Source of the DNA: an uncultured Archangium sp.
GTDB lineage: Bacteria > Myxococcota > Myxococcia > Myxococcales > Myxococcaceae
DNA: 9,175 bases
NCBI GenBank assembly: GCA_937875615.1
Contig: CALNBU010000658.1
Location: 1 to 9,175, forward strand
Direction: 5' to 3'
The notes below the pieces were generated by a model. The model had not been told where the DNA came from, did no database searches, and was given only the letters and a program-made list of their open reading frames with translations. Both the position numbers and the translations under genes were made by a program. This document shows, in pieces, positions 5,779 to 9,175 of the stretch; within the stretch, counting starts at the first letter, position 1, and each line of letters starts with the position of its first letter.

Positions 5779-5814
5779 AAAGCCCGCTTCCCTCCCTGGG
5801 GACGCGGGCTTTTT
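5779..5814 (+). terminator. rho-independent terminator after the SWIB gene, possibly bidirectional
   Basis: AAAGCCCGC (5779-5787) pairs over 9 bp with GCGGGCTTT (5804-5812). The 16-base loop contains CCCTCCCTGGGG, and the plus strand continues as a run of five T (5810-5814). It lies 31 bases after the SWIB stop. On the minus strand the second arm ends in TTTC, so it could also end glgP transcripts, whose stop is 23 bases away. An overlapping stem GCTTTC/GAAAGC at 5771-5783 would compete for the 5' arm. Confidence 0.88.
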
Positions 5815-5836
5815 GCTGTGCAGGAGAGCGGCCGCG

Positions 5837-8296
<2,460 letters not shown>

Positions 8297-8338
8297 GCCC
8301 GGGCGTTTAGTGCACGCGCCGCCGCGCGCGAAGCGGCT

Positions 8339-9073
8339 TCACCGGACCGCCGTCACTTCTCGCCAGTGCGGGGCCTGCGTGGGGCTCGGCCGACCGTCGA
8401 GCACCTCGTGCGGCGTGAACAGGCCCTTGTACTGGAGCGAGGCGCAGGCCTCGACCCGGTAGCCGAGGTAGACGTGTTGCCGGCCCAGCTCCCGGGCCAG
8501 CTCCACGCAGCGCATGACGTTGCCCACGCCCGGCGAGAGCCGCGCGATGACGGGATCGTAGAAGAAGTACGCCGCGCTGACCGCGTTGGGGGTGAGGTCG
8601 ATCAGCCCGATGGCCAGCAGCTGGTCTCCATCGTACCAGGCCATCTCCTGGCCGGTGGTCGAGGGGAAGGCGAACTGGGTGGCGTACTCGTCTTCGGAGA
8701 GCTGGGTGGGCTCCCAGCCGCGCGCGTCTTCCCGGGTGCCGTGCCAGCGGGTGTGGAGCTGGAGCCGCTGGGCGTCGATGCGCGGCTTGCCCACCTCGAC
8801 GCGGAAGCGGTGGCTCCGCTTGAGCGCCCGCTTCTGGGAGGTGCTGGGGTTGAAGCGGTGCACGTCGAGCCGGAGCGAGTCGCAGGCGTTGCAGGTGCCG
8901 CAGGACGGGCGGAAATAGGCCGGGCCGAAGCGCCGCCAGCCGCGCACCAGCAGAGATTCGAGCTCCGCCTGCGAGACCTCCACCATCAGGCGGTACTCCA
9001 GCGACGCCTTCACCGAGGGCAGGTAGCTGCACGGGCGGGGCTCTTCGACGAAGTGGCGCACCAGGCGGGCCAT
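8339..9073 (-). CDS. bpt: aminoacyl-tRNA-protein transferase, Bpt/ATE family (N-degron pathway)
   Basis: Transfers an amino acid from aminoacyl-tRNA to proteins with an N-terminal acidic residue, marking them for ClpS/ClpAP-type degradation. Bacterial Bpt uses leucine and eukaryotic ATE1 arginine; the choice cannot be read here with certainty. With the start at 9073 the protein has 244 residues. EEPRPCSYLP (10-19) is the N-terminal ATE motif with Cys15, and LVRGWRRFGPAYFRPSC (42-58) leads into C58-x2-C61-x2-C64. FNPSTSQKRALKRS (74-87) is the conserved Ser/Arg segment, YFFYDP lies at 169-174, and the GNAT-like C-terminal block YLGYRVEACASLQYKGLFTP spans 202-221. Starts at 9127 and 9082 are also open in frame. 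The 9073 ATG is preferred because the family begins near MARLVRHF; no start has a clear ribosome site. It precedes glgP by 42 bases on the same strand. Confidence 0.9.
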   Translation of the reverse strand: MARLVRHFVEEPRPCSYLPSVKASLEYRLMVEVSQAELESLLVRGWRRFGPAYFRPSCGTCNACDSLRLDVHRFNPSTSQKRALKRSHRFRVEVGKPRIDAQRLQLHTRWHGTREDARGWEPTQLSEDEYATQFAFPSTTGQEMAWYDGDQLLAIGLIDLTPNAVSAAYFFYDPVIARLSPGVGNVMRCVELARELGRQHVYLGYRVEACASLQYKGLFTPHEVLDGRPSPTQAPHWREVTAVR

Positions 9074-9125
9074 GGGCGACATGCTACATGGAATCGAAGC
9101 GACGCTCGTGAGTACAAGGAGCGCC

Positions 9126-9175
9126 ATGAGCGACCAATGGGAAGAACGACTGAAGCGCTTTCTGCAGAAGACGGC
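9126..9175 (+). CDS. start of an unidentified gene (cut by window edge)
   Basis: Sixteen full codons are visible, MSDQWEERLKRFLQKT, followed by two bases. AAGGAG at 9116-9121 precedes ATG 9126 by 4 bases, a convincing ribosome site. The residues are charged and heptad-like, suggesting a helical or coiled-coil start. Nothing identifies the product. It is divergent from bpt, with about 52 bases between the preferred starts. Confidence 0.65.
   Translation, partial: MSDQWEERLKRFLQKT

Noticed and set aside
8315..8337. GCCGC/GCGGC stem in the bpt-glgP gap as a terminator
   Set aside because: No T-run follows on the minus strand, and stems like this are common in DNA of this composition.
9125..9128. 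A second CATG where the longest bpt frame (start 9127) would overlap the next gene's ATG, as at sucA
   Set aside because: The extra 18 residues are not part of the Bpt/ATE family, and no ribosome site precedes that start. The family N-terminus points to 9073 or 9082.

Overview
The window is GC-rich, densely coded chromosomal DNA. It most likely comes from a member of the Myxococcota: strong G/C preference at third codon positions, a secreted protein with many Cys repeats and Stig1-like motifs, a stand-alone SWIB protein with a lysine-rich tail, and a Bpt/ATE-type transferase. The assignment is inferred from gene content and style, without any database search. I saw no tRNA, rRNA, CRISPR array, insertion sequence or phage gene.

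Layout, left to right. (1) Positions 1-868, minus strand: the N-terminal 289 residues of 2-oxoglutarate dehydrogenase E1 (SucA), cut by the window edge. (2) 867-1577, plus strand: a small exported beta-barrel-like protein whose ATG shares a CATG with the sucA start. (3) 1620-2438, plus: an enoyl-ACP reductase of the FabI/InhA family with an InhA-like active site but a short FabI-length substrate loop. (4) 2523-4289, plus: a large Cys-rich exported protein, probably a lipoprotein, with an unrecognised C-terminal domain. (5) 4302-5285, minus: an extended-SDR NAD(P)-dependent epimerase/dehydratase-like protein, convergent with gene 4. (6) 5443-5748, plus: a SWIB-domain protein with a histone H1-like tail, behind a leader with a hairpin and followed by a clear intrinsic terminator. 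(7) 5837-8296, minus: glycogen phosphorylase. (8) 8339-9073, minus: a Bpt/ATE aminoacyl-tRNA-protein transferase, upstream of and probably co-transcribed with glgP. (9) 9126 to the end, plus: the first 16 codons of an unidentified gene.

The genes do not form one pathway. SucA (TCA cycle), FabI (fatty acid elongation) and GlgP (glycogen breakdown) are central metabolism. The exported proteins and the SWIB protein are the lineage-specific part. I found no convincing new multi-gene system. The points most worth a second look are the hybrid FabI/InhA reductase with altered inhibitor-site residues, the sucA/exported-protein pair that share start-codon bases, the orphan C-terminal domain of the Cys-rich protein, and the H1-tailed SWIB protein with its structured leader.
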